DNA of 64,000 nucleotides from Clostridiales bacterium. Its GTDB lineage: Bacteria; Bacillota; Clostridia; Christensenellales; Aristaeellaceae. Shown here one piece after another: positions 51,512-60,105 of the stretch. Position 1 is the first letter of the stretch. The number at the start of each line of letters is the position of its first letter. The position numbers and the translations under genes were made by a program. The notes below the pieces were generated by a model. It was not told the DNA's origin and did no database searches. It was given only the letters and a program-made list of their open reading frames with translations. The stretch lies in the NCBI GenBank assembly GCA_015056255.1, contig SVGP01000013.1:1-64000 (forward strand), in the 5' to 3' direction.

Positions 51512-52108
51512 ATGAGAAACGGAAAAGAGAAAAAAATGCTCATTTTGGACTATATCCGCCGTGAGCTTGAAATAAAGGGCTATCCCCCGTCGGTCAGGGA
51601 AATCTGCGCGGCGGTAGGTCTTAAGTCTACATCCACCGTGCACGCGCATTTGAATCGTCTGGAAGAAGAGGGCTATATCCGCCGCGATCCCACGAAGCCA
51701 CGCGCGCTGGAGCTGATTGACGGCTCCGCCGTTCGCGGGCGCAGCGTGCCCGTGGTCGGAAAGGTCACAGCCGGTCTTCCGATTCTCGCCCAGCAGAATA
51801 TCGAAGACTACTTTCCCCTGCCGACAAATGTCATTGGCATGGACGAAGCGTTTATTTTAAGCGTGCAGGGCGAAAGCATGATCGAATGCGGCATTCTGGA
51901 CGGCGATTATGTCGTCGTAAGAAAGCAGAACAATGCTGAAAACGGCGATATTGTCGTCGCCATGATCGAAGACGAAGCCACGGTCAAGCGCATCTTTTAT
52001 GAACCCACGCGCGTCAGGCTCCAGCCCGAAAACAGCGCAATGAAGCCGATTTATGCCAAAGAGGTTCAGGTGCTTGGAAAGGTTGTCGCGCTGTTCAGGC
52101 AGATGTAA
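51512..52108 (+). CDS. lexA: LexA SOS repressor
   Basis: 198 aa. A winged HTH covers residues 1-65 ([20 protein letters not shown]). The self-cleavage site is Ala87-Gly88 (KVTAGLPI), with catalytic Ser122 (QGESMIECG) and Lys159 (EATVKRI). RecA filaments trigger its cleavage after DNA damage. ATG 51512 follows CAGGAGG. It is autoregulated and likely also controls the microprotein gene at 29561. Confidence 0.97.
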   Translation: MRNGKEKKMLILDYIRRELEIKGYPPSVREICAAVGLKSTSTVHAHLNRLEEEGYIRRDPTKPRALELIDGSAVRGRSVPVVGKVTAGLPILAQQNIEDYFPLPTNVIGMDEAFILSVQGESMIECGILDGDYVVVRKQNNAENGDIVVAMIEDEATVKRIFYEPTRVRLQPENSAMKPIYAKEVQVLGKVVALFRQM

Positions 52109-52129
52109 TAATTGAATATATTCCAAGAT

Positions 52130-52160
52130 AAAAGCGCGGGCAATCGTCCGCGCTTTTCGT
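52130..52160 (+). terminator. Terminator of lexA
   Basis: AAAAGCGCGG (52130-52139) pairs with CCGCGCTTTT (52148-52157) over an 8-nt loop. Its GCGCGGGCAAT core resembles the dispersed GGGCGAT palindromes. Confidence 0.88.
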
Positions 52161-52217
52161 TGCTTTATTACCATCCTGCAGGGGCGTGCACGCCCGCGTT
52201 TTTTTCTTATGCCTGTT

Positions 52218-53066
52218 TCATGCCTGTTTCCGGTTGAGCTTCAGCTGCGCGACCCTGCACGCCCTCATGTACACATGCGTAAGGTACTCCTCCAGCTCCA
52301 TTCTCGCATACTGGTCGTTCTCGTGTCTACCAGGTCTTGAAAAGCGGCTCATTTCAAAGGTTAAAATGCCGTCAAAACCGCATTTGTTCAGTCTGTCAAC
52401 AATGCTGTTCCAGTCGGCGACGCCGTCAAAGGGTAAAAGATGAAGGTCGTCCCAGCCCTTTATTTTGCCCTCGTAGTCCCAGATGCCGAGATTGTCGTTT
52501 AAGTGCATTGCAATCAGCCTGTCGCCGTACAAGGCGGTCATGTCCTTGGAATGGTTATAGCACATTTCATGACCCGTGTCCCAGCAGAAGCCGACGTTTT
52601 CATATTCCTTAAAAACTTCCATAAGGCACGCAAGATACTCTTCGCCCTCCGTGTTTTCAAAAGCGATTCTAACGCCCTTCTCCTTTGCATAGTCGACAAC
52701 TTTTTTGTAATTCTGAATACCGAAATCGTTTGGCATATGCTTGTCAAAGCCGATGATCGCGTGAACAATCATAATATCGGTTCCGAGAATGCCGCACACG
52801 TCCACGCATTCCATAAGTTCGCAAAGCGCTTCCTCTGTTTTTTCATCCCTCTCCCACATCGACGCCATCTTATGAAACGGCGCGTGAATGGACTGAATAA
52901 TCATTCCTTCTTTATCCGCAGCTGCTTTCATTGCCTTATAATCAATCTCTTTTTTCCAATCGACAAAAAACGCCTCAAAGCCAATCTTTTTATAAAGCGC
53001 GATGCGCTCCTCATAAGGAAGCTCCTTGGCTGTTTCAATGCCCAGGCAGAGTTTGGTTTTGTACAT
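52218..53066 (-). CDS. Sugar phosphate isomerase/epimerase-like TIM-barrel protein
   Basis: 282 aa. The AP-endonuclease-2-like barrel is shown by IQSIHAPFHKM, VHAIIG, AFENTEG, GFCWDTGHE, MHLNDN and a final TFEMSRF, with conserved metal-site Glu, Asp and His. Such proteins isomerise keto sugars or inositol derivatives. The substrate is not clear. ATG 53066 follows TTGGAGG, and the 7 residues before it are discarded. Confidence 0.87.
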   Translation of the reverse strand: MYKTKLCLGIETAKELPYEERIALYKKIGFEAFFVDWKKEIDYKAMKAAADKEGMIIQSIHAPFHKMASMWERDEKTEEALCELMECVDVCGILGTDIMIVHAIIGFDKHMPNDFGIQNYKKVVDYAKEKGVRIAFENTEGEEYLACLMEVFKEYENVGFCWDTGHEMCYNHSKDMTALYGDRLIAMHLNDNLGIWDYEGKIKGWDDLHLLPFDGVADWNSIVDRLNKCGFDGILTFEMSRFSRPGRHENDQYARMELEEYLTHVYMRACRVAQLKLNRKQA

Positions 53067-53270
53067 GCTTGTTTCCTCCAAATCCATAGTTCTCTAAGTC
53101 GTACAACTTCTTCTATGGATATTATATTTGCTTTTTATCCTTATTTCAACAATAAATTTTGTGTCCTTCAAAACGCTTGAATTGTCCCGCCGGTTACCAT
53201 ATAATTATTATATCCCCTTAATCATACAAAAGTATAATAATAAAAACGCTCAATGCTATCAAACGAAAAG

Positions 53271-53306
53271 AAAAAAAAATTCCCGTGCTCTATGCACGGG
53301 ATTTTT
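53271..53306 (-). terminator. Terminator of the five-gene tRNA operon
   Basis: Minus strand stem CCCGTGC-ATAGA-GCACGGG followed by AATTTTTTTTT, immediately downstream of tRNA-Cys. Confidence 0.92.
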
Positions 53307-53307
53307 A

Positions 53308-53379
53308 AGGTGCCACCCGGATTCGGACCGGGGAATGAAGGTTTTGCAGACCTTTGCCTTACCACTTGGCTATGGCACC
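53308..53379 (-). tRNA. tRNA-Cys(GCA)
   Basis: 72 nt. Acceptor GGTGCCA/TGGCACC, anticodon loop CTGCAAA giving GCA, T loop TCCGAAT. CCA not encoded. Last of five genes read on the minus strand. Confidence 0.94.
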
Positions 53380-53391
53380 ATAAAATAAGAG

Positions 53392-53464
53392 AGCGGTAGA
53401 CGAGACTCGGACTCGCGACCTCCACCTTGGCAAGGTGGCGCTCTACCAACTGAGCTACTACCGC
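53392..53464 (-). tRNA. tRNA-Gly(GCC)
   Basis: 73 nt. Acceptor GCGGTAG/CTACCGC, anticodon GCC in TTGCCAA. CCA not encoded. Confidence 0.95.
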
Positions 53465-53472
53465 ATAAGATA

Positions 53473-53545
53473 TGCCGCGGGGCGGAATCGAACCACCGAC
53501 ACGGAGATTTTCAGTCTCCTGCTCTACCTACTGAGCTACCGAGGC
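53473..53545 (-). tRNA. tRNA-Phe(GAA) with acceptor mismatch
   Basis: 73 nt. Anticodon GAA in CTGAAAA. The acceptor 5' GCCTCGG meets 3' CCGCGGC, which leaves a U4-C69 mismatch in an otherwise paired stem. CCA not encoded. Confidence 0.9.
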
Positions 53546-53552
53546 ATATTTA

Positions 53553-53626
53553 CGATCCGGAAGGGGCTCGAACCCTCGACCTCCAGCGTGACAGGCTGGC
53601 ATTCTAACCAACTGAACTACCGGACC
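53553..53626 (-). tRNA. tRNA-Asp(GTC), copy 1
   Basis: 74 nt. Acceptor GGTCCGG/CCGGATC with one G-U pair, anticodon GTC in CTGTCAC, discriminator G. CCA not encoded. The body is identical to copy 2 at 59578-59651. Confidence 0.95.
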
Positions 53627-53634
53627 ATTTGGGA

Positions 53635-53707
53635 TGGGAGCAACAGGGCTCGAACCTGTGACCCTTTGCTTGTAAGGCAAATGCTCTCCCAACTGAGCTA
53701 TGCTCCC
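53635..53707 (-). tRNA. tRNA-Val(TAC)
   Basis: 73 nt. Acceptor GGGAGCA/TGCTCCC, anticodon TAC in CTTACAA. First gene of the operon, nearest to its promoter. Confidence 0.95.
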
Positions 53708-53742
53708 AAGGTTTTTGCCGTCGTTCGCTTGACGACTTGTAT

Positions 53743-53771
53743 ATAATACTACGGATTCCCTGATTTGTCAA
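53743..53771 (-). promoter_or_regulatory. Promoter of the Val-Asp-Phe-Gly-Cys tRNA operon
   Basis: Minus strand: -35 TTGACA (53771-53766), 17-bp spacer, -10 TATTAT (53748-53743). Confidence 0.88.
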
Positions 53772-53967
53772 CCCCTTTTTTCAAAAAAATAGAATTTTTT
53801 ATTTTTATTGATTACTGTCATTTTTACAGGCGCTTCGGGTGTTTTTTTTGCTTTAATTGACGCTATACATCAAATATTTTATATTTGTATCACATAAGTA
53901 AACTCACCTCACCCGCCAGACTGCTTTTTTCCATATTCAATTTTTGTATTTTTCTTCAAATGGCGTA
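53772..53967. other. AT-rich spacer between tRNA operon and MFS-like gene
   Basis: The gap from 53708 to 54050 holds the tRNA promoter and the MFS-like promoter. The 196 bases between them are AT-rich with T-runs, and I see no ORF with an SD and no convincing hairpin. Confidence 0.5.
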
Positions 53968-53996
53968 TTGACAAGGCCGAATTCATACGCTATCAT
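53968..53996 (+). promoter_or_regulatory. Promoter for the MFS-like gene
   Basis: -35 TTGACA (53968-53973), 17-bp spacer, -10 TATCAT (53991-53996). Confidence 0.75.
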
Positions 53997-54050
53997 GACC
54001 ATCGTAAGATGGTTATTCAAGGTGATTTTTCATTGAAGGAGTTGAGCTTT

Positions 54051-55490
54051 ATGAAGCTTAAAAGTCCGTTCCGTTTCAATGATCTGAAGCTTTCCTTAAA
54101 GGACATCTACAGCCCCAAAAACGACGACAGTAAAGGAAGACTCATCAGCCTCGGCTCTTCCATTATGGCGGCGTTTTACAACGTGTTTATCACCGGCATC
54201 TTCTACACTGGCTTTCTGTCAATGTACGGTATATCAATTACCGGCGTTGGCATCGTAACCTTCATACCCTACATCGCCAGCTGCTTCTCGATTTTCTCTT
54301 CATCGGTTCTCGAGCGTTTTCAAAAGCGCAAATGGATCTGCCTGGCGGCGAGGGTGTATTTTTACGCCATGTACATCATAGCAACCACCTTAATGCCCCA
54401 GTTTGTGCACGATCCGGATGCGCGGCTTGTGTGGTTCATTGTTATACTGTTTCTCGCCTATTCCGTCGCGGCCATCTTCAACCCCGGCGTCACCGCCTGG
54501 TTTTATAAATTCTATCCTGAAGATACGCAAAGGCGCACAAAATACATCGTTTACAATCAGATTTTTTCCTCCATCGTTTCCAGCTGCGTGCTTCTGTTCT
54601 CAAGCTTGATTACGGACTCCGTCGCGGGATCTCCCATGCAGAACACGATCATACTCGTCATGCGCTATATCGCATTCGTGCTCGTTTTGATCGACGTTGC
54701 CATGCTCGCGTGCGCAAAGGAATATCCTTATCCAAAGGCGCAGAAATTAAATCTTGCGCAGGTTTTTACCCTTCCTTTCAAGTACAGAAAATTTCTGTAC
54801 TGTATGCTTTTGATGTTCGTCTGGAACTACAACAGCAATCTAAATAACGGCATTTGGAATTATCACCTTTTAAATCACTTAGGCTTTAAATACACGCTTT
54901 TAAACGCCATGTCGATTGCCTATACCGTGATTCTCCTTCTTACCCAAAATGTTTGGAAACAGCTTTTATACCGCTATTCGTGGGTCAAAACCTTCGGCCT
55001 TTCCGTTCTCATTTTTATTCCGACCGAGTTTATCATGTTCATTATCCAGCCCGGCCAGGCGTGGCTCTGGGTGCTTGCAAGCGTTATTCAAAACACCATG
55101 TCCGTCGGCATGAACTTCTCCTATTCCAACATCCTCTATATGAACCTGCCCGAGGAAAACTCCACCGCTCACATCGCCTTTAACACCATCGGCTGCAACC
55201 TCTTTGCGTTCTTGGGCATGATGACAGGAACCTTCGTAAGCTCTCTGGGCGGAGACACGCCCCGTGTGATTCTGGGTCTCAACTTCTGGGCGGTTCAGTA
55301 TACAACCCTCATGCGCGCTCTGGTCATGTTCTGCCTCGGATTTGTGCTGGTCAGATTCTGGAAGAGCTTTACAAGAGACGAAGACATAAAGATGATTGAG
55401 CGCCAAAAAGAAGAGCTGCTCAAGCAGAAAATCCGCCGGCAGCTCATGGGAAAACCTTCCCGGTTGGCATTTTTGAAATCAAGAAAATAA
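54051..55490 (+). CDS. MFS-like multipass membrane protein
   Basis: 479 aa with 10 to 12 predicted membrane segments and long Lys/Arg-rich ends. It looks like an MFS-fold transporter (FLAYSVAAIFNPGVTAWF, ENSTAHIAFNTIGCNLFAF). The substrate and subfamily are not recognised. ATG 54051 follows AAGGAG, and the earlier frame start at 54009 is discarded. The gene has its own promoter and terminator. Confidence 0.75.
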   Translation: MKLKSPFRFNDLKLSLKDIYSPKNDDSKGRLISLGSSIMAAFYNVFITGIFYTGFLSMYGISITGVGIVTFIPYIASCFSIFSSSVLERFQKRKWICLAARVYFYAMYIIATTLMPQFVHDPDARLVWFIVILFLAYSVAAIFNPGVTAWFYKFYPEDTQRRTKYIVYNQIFSSIVSSCVLLFSSLITDSVAGSPMQNTIILVMRYIAFVLVLIDVAMLACAKEYPYPKAQKLNLAQVFTLPFKYRKFLYCMLLMFVWNYNSNLNNGIWNYHLLNHLGFKYTLLNAMSIAYTVILLLTQNVWKQLLYRYSWVKTFGLSVLIFIPTEFIMFIIQPGQAWLWVLASVIQNTMSVGMNFSYSNILYMNLPEENSTAHIAFNTIGCNLFAFLGMMTGTFVSSLGGDTPRVILGLNFWAVQYTTLMRALVMFCLGFVLVRFWKSFTRDEDIKMIERQKEELLKQKIRRQLMGKPSRLAFLKSRK

Positions 55491-55519
55491 AGCGTCTATA
55501 AGCAGTATCGTTCATTCAG

Positions 55520-55550
55520 CTCGGGCGGTCGATGATCGCCCGAGTATTCT
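55520..55550 (+). terminator. Terminator of the MFS-like gene
   Basis: CTCGGGCG (55520-55527) pairs with CGCCCGAG (55537-55544), followed by TATTCTTTTT. The core GATGATCGCCCG is shared with the dispersed palindromes. Confidence 0.85.
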
Positions 55551-55573
55551 TTTTAACGTTTCCCGGGAAATGT

Positions 55574-56746
55574 TTAAAGGCTTAAAACGCGCAAAGCGTT
55601 TTCATAATCGCCCCTGCACACGCGCTTCATGATCGGCCCGGCATAGCGGTCAAATTCCGTGTGCTCAACAAGCCTGAATACCGCGGCGGCAATGTCCGCC
55701 GCCTTTTCATTTGGGTAATCTTCACAGGCGTTTCCGATCAGAAGAAACCTTAAAAGCATATATACCGAAATCAGCGCCAGATACTCTTCTCCAAGATCCA
55801 CGGGTCTATCCTGAAAAGGGAACTGAGAAAAGAACATGTGATTTACGTACATGTGTTCAAACCACGTTTCCCAGTCTGGAAACGCGCGTTCAAAAAGCGC
55901 CTTGTTTTTCATGTAAACGTCAAATTCATGCTCCCCAGTACCATAGGTATTGAGCGAATTTTCACCATATGCCCTTATGCTGTCGCTTCTTTCATCCAGC
56001 GTATAAAGCATTTGATTGGCGATTTCAAGAGCGATTAAAAGGTCGTCGTGGGTAGGGCTGCCGTGCGCAGGAAGATGGATTTTCGCGCGATTTCCGACGA
56101 TTTCAAGAACGCTTTCGTGATCTTTCCCCTTGAGCGCTTCGTCAAGCGCCTTAAGCGTCATACCCATAAGCGCAATGCGCTCGGTAAGCGCATATTCTCT
56201 CATTTGCATGATAGAAATCAGATGCTTTCTGATTTCCTTTTCGCAGCCGGCCGTTTCAAAGAAGTGCTTTCTTTCGGGAATTTCGGGCACACGGAAACCG
56301 AGCTTTGTATTTACAAACCGGATTTTTTCCTCCCTCTCCATCAACATCTCAATAACGGCCTCGCAGCTGTTTGCACAGGAGCATTCGTCCTCTCTCACGC
56401 CCCTTGGGTACAGCCTGCATACGTCCGAAAGCGCGTATTCCCCAAGCTCGAAGTGCAGCGCGCATCTTCCGTCCGACATGCGCATGGGACATTGTCCGTC
56501 ATATCTGGGCAGAATCTGGGCATACGCTTCGGGCGAAGGATTGGGCGCAATGTGCAAAGCGCAATCGAGCTTTATGCGAAGCTCTTTTGACACGTCTGCG
56601 CTCAGAAGCGAAAAGTAATCCTTCAGAGAAACCGAAATTGGCCAGCCCTCGCAACACGCGCATCGGCACGCGCCCATTTTGCAGCGGAAATCAAAAAAGT
56701 AATCGGGAACCAGATAGTTTTTTTCATTTTCCAACGCTCTCACCAT
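55574..56746 (-). CDS. FliB-family (flagellin lysine N-methylase-like) protein
   Basis: 390 aa. The N-terminal Cys cluster CRCACCEGWPISV, then CPMRMSDGRCALH and CRLYP are family marks and may bind a metal cluster. FliB methylates flagellin lysines in Salmonella, but relatives are common in non-flagellated Clostridia where the target is unknown. No flagellar gene is seen in this window. The start is uncertain because no clear SD is visible before 56746. Confidence 0.75.
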   Translation of the reverse strand: MVRALENEKNYLVPDYFFDFRCKMGACRCACCEGWPISVSLKDYFSLLSADVSKELRIKLDCALHIAPNPSPEAYAQILPRYDGQCPMRMSDGRCALHFELGEYALSDVCRLYPRGVREDECSCANSCEAVIEMLMEREEKIRFVNTKLGFRVPEIPERKHFFETAGCEKEIRKHLISIMQMREYALTERIALMGMTLKALDEALKGKDHESVLEIVGNRAKIHLPAHGSPTHDDLLIALEIANQMLYTLDERSDSIRAYGENSLNTYGTGEHEFDVYMKNKALFERAFPDWETWFEHMYVNHMFFSQFPFQDRPVDLGEEYLALISVYMLLRFLLIGNACEDYPNEKAADIAAAVFRLVEHTEFDRYAGPIMKRVCRGDYENALRVLSL

Positions 56747-56984
56747 CCATTGGATATGCGTGAAAGGTTTTTTGCGCCTTTTGGCATATTCAGTTTTGAC
56801 GAAAAAATATTGTATTCATACAAGCATCTGTTTTCAATCGCGATTTATTTGAATTTTTGCGGTATTTTTTGTTTACCGTCCATTCCTTCCTTACATAAAT
56901 CATCAAAAGTCATTGAAATCTTTCTTCATTCGTGTTATCTTTAACGGGATAGAATCATGCGTTCATTACAAAAGGAGGAATACC

Positions 56985-58022
56985 ATGAACAAGGAATTTT
57001 TATTCGACCTTCTGGCGACCGCATCCGTGTCCGGAAATGAAATTGCAGTTGAAAAAAAGCTTTATGATTACATGCAGGATAAAGCAGATCAGGTAACCGT
57101 GGATGAGCTTGGCAACGTAACCGCTATCATCAACCCCTCGTCGCCTTTCAAGGTTCTGCTTGCCGGGCACGCGGATGAAATCGGCCTGATGATCACAGCT
57201 GTCGGAGACGACGGATTTCTTATGGTAAACGCTCTGGGCGGCATCTACCCCACCACCTATCCCGGCCACAAGGTTCGCATTCATACCAAAAATGGCGTCA
57301 TCTACGGCGCGGTGGCAAATTCAAGGGATTTCGCTAAAAAAACCGACATCAAAGCCTCCGATCTTCGAATCGACATCGGCGCAAAGGACAAAGAAGACGC
57401 GCTCAAATACGTTGAGCTCGGCGACACCGTGACCTTTGACACCGACGTACGCGAACTTTTAAACGGCCTGATCACCGGACGAGCTCTAGATGACAGAATC
57501 GGCGCGTATATAGCCATGGAAGCGCTGTATAAGGCAAAAGAAAAGGGCGCGACCGTTGGCTGCTACTCTGCAGCGACCACCTGTGAGGAAACGTGCGACA
57601 ACGGCGCATACTTCACCGCCTCCCGCATCAGGCCGAACATTTGTCTCGCTGTCGACGTTACCTACACCTCGGACAATTGCGGCGTCAGCGAAGCGCAAAG
57701 CGGCGCCGTCTCCATCGGCAAGGGCCCGGTCCTCTGTAACGCACCTTCCATTCATAAAAAACTGAACGCCCTTCTTCGTCAATGCGCGGAAAAACTGAAT
57801 ATGGAAATCCAGACGGAAGCCGCTGGCGCGCGCACCTACACCGACGGCGACACCATGCACAAAACCGGCGTCGGCGTTCCCTTTGCCCTGATTTCAATTC
57901 CGCTTCGATATATGCATAATCCCAACGAAGTGGGCTCCCTTCAGGACATTCAGGACTGCATTGATCTTCTGGCAGAATTCTTTGTAAGCTGTACAGAAGA
58001 TATGAATTTAAAGCCGTTTTAA
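56985..58022 (+). CDS. M42-family metallopeptidase (aminopeptidase/endoglucanase-like)
   Basis: 345 aa. Metal-site residues: His and Asp in AGHADEIG, Asp in RALDDRIG, the Glu pair in TTCEETCDNG, Asp in AVDVTY and His in RYMHNP. Members form large dodecameric aminopeptidases in the cytosol. The usual QEEVGLRG around the Glu pair differs here (CEETCDNG). ATG 56985 follows AAAAGGAGG. Confidence 0.88.
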   Translation: MNKEFLFDLLATASVSGNEIAVEKKLYDYMQDKADQVTVDELGNVTAIINPSSPFKVLLAGHADEIGLMITAVGDDGFLMVNALGGIYPTTYPGHKVRIHTKNGVIYGAVANSRDFAKKTDIKASDLRIDIGAKDKEDALKYVELGDTVTFDTDVRELLNGLITGRALDDRIGAYIAMEALYKAKEKGATVGCYSAATTCEETCDNGAYFTASRIRPNICLAVDVTYTSDNCGVSEAQSGAVSIGKGPVLCNAPSIHKKLNALLRQCAEKLNMEIQTEAAGARTYTDGDTMHKTGVGVPFALISIPLRYMHNPNEVGSLQDIQDCIDLLAEFFVSCTEDMNLKPF

Positions 58023-58053
58023 TACAAAAAGCTTCATTTCAGTCACGTAATAA

Positions 58054-58134
58054 GCGCGGGCGATTCTTGAATCGCCCCTACAGGTTATGACTGATCACAG
58101 TCCATCTGTCGGGGCGATCATCGATCGCCCGTGC
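58054..58134. repeat. Two inverted GGGCGAT palindromes
   Basis: Unit 1 (58054-58083) is GCGCGGGCGATTCTTGAATC followed by GCCCCTACAG. Unit 2 (58105-58134) reads the same pattern on the other strand (GCACGGGCGATCGATGATCG then CCCCGACAG). Each is itself a hairpin. They lie between the convergent M42 and DUF1848 genes and match the unit at 34044. Confidence 0.7.
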
Positions 58135-58151
58135 TTTAAATATTCTCGTAT

Positions 58152-59078
58152 TCAGATAACGCCTATCTTCAAGGACTTCATCATCCGTTCCTTCACAACA
58201 TCACCATCCTCGATTCTTCCGCAAAGTATCGACGAATCCGGGTCGTAAACGGCAATATTTCTGTCCATCGCTTTTGCGCTGTGATTGGCATAGCAATACC
58301 TGCAACCATTTTTGCAGGTATCGTACGCGCCGATGTCGATGCTTTCCATGCATCCGCACATTGGCCTCTGGTTTTTATCTATGCTCGCTTTCATTTCGCA
58401 TCCATGAAGGCGTTCAAAGAGCGACTTGTCAATGCAGGAACCATGCGCAATCCCGACGCTCTCAAGATCTATTCCTTCCGCGCAGGATTCTATTGTGATT
58501 TTATACTTTTCTCCAATTCTTGAAATGTATCCGCCAAGCCTTATCATTTCTTCATCTGTAAACTGTTTGACGACAAATGGCTTTAGGTTCGCACTCGTGT
58601 TTCGATATAAATCAACAAAGCTGATCACACACTTTTGCGTATAGCCTGAAAATCTCTTTGCAAGCTCTTCAAAATATCTCACATGATAATCAAACGAATA
58701 TTTTTCCGTAATCATAATTGGATCATACCGCCAGATTACGCGTTCTTTTCCTATTAATTTTGAAAGCTTTTGTAACGCAGGAACAATTTCCGTATTCTTG
58801 TTAGGCACATTTCTTTCCATATCGCTTCCGTATGCATTGACCGTGAACTGAAAATAATACATATAATCGTCAAAATATTGTAGCTTGTCAAGCATAGGAA
58901 TCGGATTTTTTGTCCAGAATACAATCCCATCCACAACATCAGGCGCCAAAACAATTTTCGAAATCTGTTTGGGATTCATTGGATTTCTAACATAAACAAA
59001 TCCTTCTCGGAAGCGATTGATCAGCCAATCCAAATAAAACGAAGGAATATCCGTACGCCTGCTCGCGCTGATGATCAT
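58152..59078 (-). CDS. DUF1848 family protein
   Basis: 308 aa. It starts IISASRRTDIPSFY and has VFWTKNP, RYDPIM and the C-terminal cysteine motif CKNGCRYCYA, all DUF1848 marks. The CxxxCxxC group resembles a radical SAM cluster site, but it lies near the C-terminus, unlike in classic radical SAM enzymes. Function not known. The SD is GGAGGAG. Confidence 0.88.
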   Translation of the reverse strand: MIISASRRTDIPSFYLDWLINRFREGFVYVRNPMNPKQISKIVLAPDVVDGIVFWTKNPIPMLDKLQYFDDYMYYFQFTVNAYGSDMERNVPNKNTEIVPALQKLSKLIGKERVIWRYDPIMITEKYSFDYHVRYFEELAKRFSGYTQKCVISFVDLYRNTSANLKPFVVKQFTDEEMIRLGGYISRIGEKYKITIESCAEGIDLESVGIAHGSCIDKSLFERLHGCEMKASIDKNQRPMCGCMESIDIGAYDTCKNGCRYCYANHSAKAMDRNIAVYDPDSSILCGRIEDGDVVKERMMKSLKIGVI

Positions 59079-59191
59079 TTAATCTCCTCCATTTCCCTAC
59101 TATCTTATATTCCCATAAGGGTCGCATCATGCGCAAAGCGCGCTTCATGTGCGTATCATACTTCCTATTTCGTCAAATGACATACATTATG

Positions 59192-59225
59192 AAAAAAGTC
59201 CTCTGTAAATCAACAGAGGACTTTT
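59192..59225 (-). terminator. Terminator of the seven-gene tRNA operon
   Basis: Minus strand: AAAAGTCCTCTG / CAGAGGACTTTTTT with an 8-nt loop, directly after tRNA-Leu. Confidence 0.92.
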
Positions 59226-59232
59226 CATTCTA

Positions 59233-59318
59233 TGCGGGAAACAGGACTTGAACCTGCACGAATCGTAATGATCACTAGAACCTGAATCTAGCGCGTCTGC
59301 CAATTCCGCCATTCCCGC
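59233..59318 (-). tRNA. tRNA-Leu(CAG)
   Basis: 86 nt, type II with a long variable arm. Acceptor GCGGGAA/TTCCCGC, anticodon CAG in TTCAGGT. CCA not encoded. Confidence 0.95.
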
Positions 59319-59349
59319 AAAATGCCTTCTCTTTCGAGAAGGACTTAAA

Positions 59350-59434
<85 letters not shown>

Positions 59435-59456
59435 ACGAATATTTACTTACCGAAGA

Positions 59457-59529
59457 AGCTGGCGAAGGGACTTGAACCCGCAACCTGCTGATTACAAATC
59501 AGCTGCTCTGCCAATTGAGCTACACCAGC
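59457..59529 (-). tRNA. tRNA-Thr(TGT)
   Basis: 73 nt. Acceptor GCTGGTG/CGCCAGC, anticodon TGT in TTTGTAA. CCA not encoded. Confidence 0.95.
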
Positions 59530-59574
59530 GGATTGATTGCGTCCCAGATCGAGCATCCCGGATTGTAATTAAGA

Positions 59575-59651
59575 TGGCGATCCGGAAGGGGCTCGAACCC
59601 TCGACCTCCAGCGTGACAGGCTGGCATTCTAACCAACTGAACTACCGGACC
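59575..59651 (-). tRNA. tRNA-Asp(GTC), copy 2, with encoded CCA
   Basis: The 74-nt body (59578-59651) is identical to copy 1 at 53553-53626. Here the DNA continues with CCA after the discriminator G (59577-59575), which copy 1 lacks. Confidence 0.95.
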
Positions 59652-59655
59652 ATGC

Positions 59656-59729
59656 TGGGCCTTCAGGGACTTGAACCCCGGACCGATCGGTTATGAGCCG
59701 ACTGCTCTGACCAACTGAGCTAAAGGCCC
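59656..59729 (-). tRNA. tRNA-Met(CAT)
   Basis: 74 nt. Acceptor GGGCCTT/AAGGCCC, anticodon CAT in CTCATAA. The paired first acceptor position argues against the initiator form. An Ile2 (lysidine) tRNA cannot be fully excluded. Confidence 0.88.
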
Positions 59730-59758
59730 AAAGTGTCGTCACCTGAGAAGAGAAAAAA

Positions 59759-59830
59759 TGACCTCTACGGGATTCGAACCCGTGTTACCGCCGTGAAAGG
59801 GCGATGTCTTAACCACTTGACCAAGAGGTC
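59759..59830 (-). tRNA. tRNA-Glu(TTC)
   Basis: 72 nt. Acceptor GACCTCT/AGAGGTC, anticodon TTC in CTTTCAC. CCA not encoded. Confidence 0.95.
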
Positions 59831-59840
59831 TTACTGCTTA

Positions 59841-59914
59841 TCGGGGCGACAGGATTCGAACCTGCGACCCCATGCTCCCAAAGCACGTGCGCTACCAGAC
59901 TGCGCTACGCCCCG
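59841..59914 (-). tRNA. tRNA-Pro(TGG)
   Basis: 74 nt. Acceptor CGGGGCG/CGCCCCG, anticodon TGG in TTTGGGA. First gene of the seven-gene operon. Confidence 0.95.
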
Positions 59915-59959
59915 AACCATTCCGGTTTTTTGTACCGTGTCCCGCAAGCGACATTGACT

Positions 59960-59988
59960 ATTATACATATGGGGGGTGGTTTTGTCAA
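59960..59988 (-). promoter_or_regulatory. Promoter of the Pro-Glu-Met-Asp-Thr-Tyr-Leu tRNA operon
   Basis: Minus strand: -35 TTGACA (59988-59983), 17-bp spacer, -10 TATAAT (59965-59960), a full consensus promoter. Confidence 0.92.
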
Positions 59989-60065
59989 TACCTTTTTTTA
60001 ATTTTCTTTTGTTAACTGTATATTATGTAAAAAAGGGCATTTTTTGCTGTTTTATCCATGAAACA

Positions 60066-60093
60066 GGGCGCGGCTGAATCCATTGCCACGCCC
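60066..60093 (-). terminator. Hairpin after the esterase gene
   Basis: Minus strand stem GGGCGTGGC / GCCGCGCCC (one G-U pair), with a weak T-rich end (TGTTTC). Probable end of the glycan operon. Confidence 0.6.
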
Positions 60094-60105
60094 CATATAA
60101 AAAGC

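Noticed and set aside
53825-53855. Terminator-like GGCGCTTCGGGTGTTTTTTTT
   Set aside because: The stem would have only three imperfect pairs. The T-run alone is not enough.
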